From Desulfobacteraceae bacterium (GTDB lineage: Bacteria; Desulfobacterota; Desulfobacteria; Desulfobacterales; RPRI01), in contig JAABQB010000002.1 in NCBI GenBank assembly GCA_011391695.1, positions 1 to 64,000 of the forward strand: a stretch of 64,000 nucleotides of DNA. The letters are read 5' to 3'. The translations under genes and the position numbers were made by a program. Positions 62,759-64,000 of the stretch are shown one piece after another. The notes below the pieces were generated by a model that worked only from the letters and a program-made list of their open reading frames with translations, was not told the DNA's origin and did not search any database. The first letter of the stretch is position 1; every line of letters begins with the position of its first letter.

Positions 62759-62930
62759 TCCTGCCTTGTGCTTCCAGGCGGCGCGTGCAGTTGACGTATG
62801 ATTCTTCGTGGCGAAATGCAACATGTGCGGTGAGTTAATGGCGCAGGAACGCATTGCACGGACAAAGATGACTGCCGGCCAGGTTTGACTCGGGCGGGCT
62901 GCAACTGCCATATCATAAAAAATATGCGGT

Positions 62931-64000
62931 TTAATACGGGTGGTGGTACATCTTTATATGAACCCCGGGATTCGTATCCAGGTACTTTCCCAGATCTTCA
63001 TGTCCGATATAGTATAGTCGAACGTCATCCCTGGCAATGATCGAAAAGAGATATGCTTCGCTTTCCTTAAATAAGCTTCTCACACCAAACAGACTGCCCT
63101 TTGTCAGCGTTGAAATCAGATCATTTTCCCGGTAAACATCCGCATTCCCTTCCATGATTATATATGCGGATTTTGATCCTGTTTCCTTATCAAGAATCTT
63201 TTCCCCGGCATGGAAGGTCTTGTAAAAAGGTCTTATCAGGCCATGCAATTCTGTTTGCTGTGTTGCGGTCAAAGCCATGAAAATCGAGTTGCTTTTAAGA
63301 GTGTCCCTCAACTCCACATTCTGAAATATTGCTATCTGTTGTAACAGGCATTCACTTTCAGTACCACGTATAAAACTGAGCATCTCATCTTTTTGGATTG
63401 ATAATAACCTGGCATCAGATTTTGCGATTGCCGTTGCAGTACGGTTTTCATTTACAAATAAACTCTTTTCCCCGAAATAACCTCCGGTTCCGTACGTTGT
63501 AATGCACTTGCCATCCAGAACAATATCCACTTCACCGGTTATTACGACGTAGAATCTGTCGCCTTTATCGCCTTTGTGAAAAATCACTTCGTCCGTCATA
63601 TAATTATTGACTTCAAAAGCGAGCAGAAACTCTCTGGCTTTTTCAAAGGTTAGGCTTTTGAACAAATCTATGTGAGAGAATGCGTCAAGCATTTCAATTG
63701 CACTTTCATAAGGCAAAGGACGGACATCGAGTTCTATTGTGTTTTTCAATCCTGTAGGAGCTATCCGCAATCCGCTGTCTTTGGGAATCGAATCCTGATT
63801 CACATGAACCAGATAGATACGTTTTCGGGTATCTTCGGGCAGGCCGCACAAATAGCTTAATGGAGTATGAATCGGCGGTAAACCGGCCTCATGAAAAATA
63901 ACATCCTGATCCCACGGGAAATCAGTCAGAAAATCTCTGCGGTTTTTCGTCAACACGCCTTCTTCATACAACTTATTAATATACTCCGGATCATTCATAG
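62931..64000 (-). CDS. MBL-like protein with two cNMP-binding domains (5' end cut by window edge)
   Basis: The frame runs off the right edge. An ATG at 63998 is available but is probably internal, because the first 75 residues look like the C-terminal end of a metallo-beta-lactamase domain (VIFHEAGLPPIHT, then YLVHVNQDS). Two cyclic-nucleotide-binding domains follow: the first with GDKGDRFYVVITGEVDIV and GGYFGEKSLF, the second with GSKSAYIIMEGNADVY and GSLFGVRSLF. Only the first keeps a phosphate-loop-like FGEKSL. It converges on the cyclase cassette and may answer its signal. Confidence 0.8.
   Translation of the reverse strand, partial: MNDPEYINKLYEEGVLTKNRRDFLTDFPWDQDVIFHEAGLPPIHTPLSYLCGLPEDTRKRIYLVHVNQDSIPKDSGLRIAPTGLKNTIELDVRPLPYESAIEMLDAFSHIDLFKSLTFEKAREFLLAFEVNNYMTDEVIFHKGDKGDRFYVVITGEVDIVLDGKCITTYGTGGYFGEKSLFVNENRTATAIAKSDARLLSIQKDEMLSFIRGTESECLLQQIAIFQNVELRDTLKSNSIFMALTATQQTELHGLIRPFYKTFHAGEKILDKETGSKSAYIIMEGNADVYRENDLISTLTKGSLFGVRSLFKESEAYLFSIIARDDVRLYYIGHEDLGKYLDTNPGVHIKMYHHPY

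Overview
The window reads as a chromosomal stretch of a strictly anaerobic, sulfate-reducer-like Desulfobacterota (former Deltaproteobacteria, probably near Desulfobacterales). This is an inference from content. The window carries the two radical-SAM enzymes of the siroheme-dependent (Ahb) heme pathway around hemB, a SelD that is itself a selenoprotein (in-frame UGA), an F0 ATP-synthase cluster separated from F1, and a yicC-remA-gmk cluster. Most of it has modest, AT-leaning composition.

Layout. 1-9410 (minus): a lipoprotein with TPR-like and CsgG-like parts (cut by the left edge), a FlgT/LPP20-like exported protein, a CBS-ACT protein, ahbD, hemB, ahbC and a ClpX-like unfoldase. 9591-21144 (plus): a long housekeeping run starting at a good sigma70-type promoter: Trm112-like, DUF4416, yicC, remA-like, gmk, rlmB, icd, comF, rfaE2, pgeF, pyrK, selD, then atpZ/atpI/atpB/atpE. 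21200-25094 (minus): uvrA, pdxA. 25095-28357 (plus): an oriC-like spacer, a divergent dnaA and glcD. 28379-36101 (minus): a small Cys-rich protein, suhB, hflX, the conserved rpsF-rpsR-DUF2232-rplI-dnaB block, and an HD-domain protein. 36297-46423: a crotonase, then a Lap-type biofilm system (TolC, LapG protease, degenerate GGDEF/EAL LapD, LapB ABC transporter, LapC fusion protein, pseudo-receiver LuxR regulator). 46910-59345: miaB with neighbours, a PHP phosphatase, M29 peptidase, lipase, GlpQ, YgiQ, HNH, SLOG-like, EamA and metallophosphoesterase genes. 59475-64000: a GC-richer cassette of CHASE2 adenylate cyclase, FecR protein and OmpA lipoprotein, converging on a protein with two cNMP-binding domains (cut by the right edge).

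The most unusual structure is between the genes. At least ten spacers consist of degenerate 7-bp (once about 8-bp) tandem repeats of a few families: GCGTGAG, GTGAAYA, CGAATAT/CGAAGTA, ACGAAYC and CCAGAAA. The purine-rich strand is the sense strand of the flanking or downstream gene. The families tend to occur in one order: stop-rich families next to the upstream gene's end, CCAGAAA/ACGAAYC families next to the downstream start. In places they supply the stop codon, the SD-like sequence or even the first codons. Other repeats are a 131-bp MITE-like element with a 6-bp target duplication, a three-copy CACAAAG palindrome family, and several hairpins directly upstream of start codons. No rRNA, tRNA, CRISPR array, prophage or transposase gene was seen.
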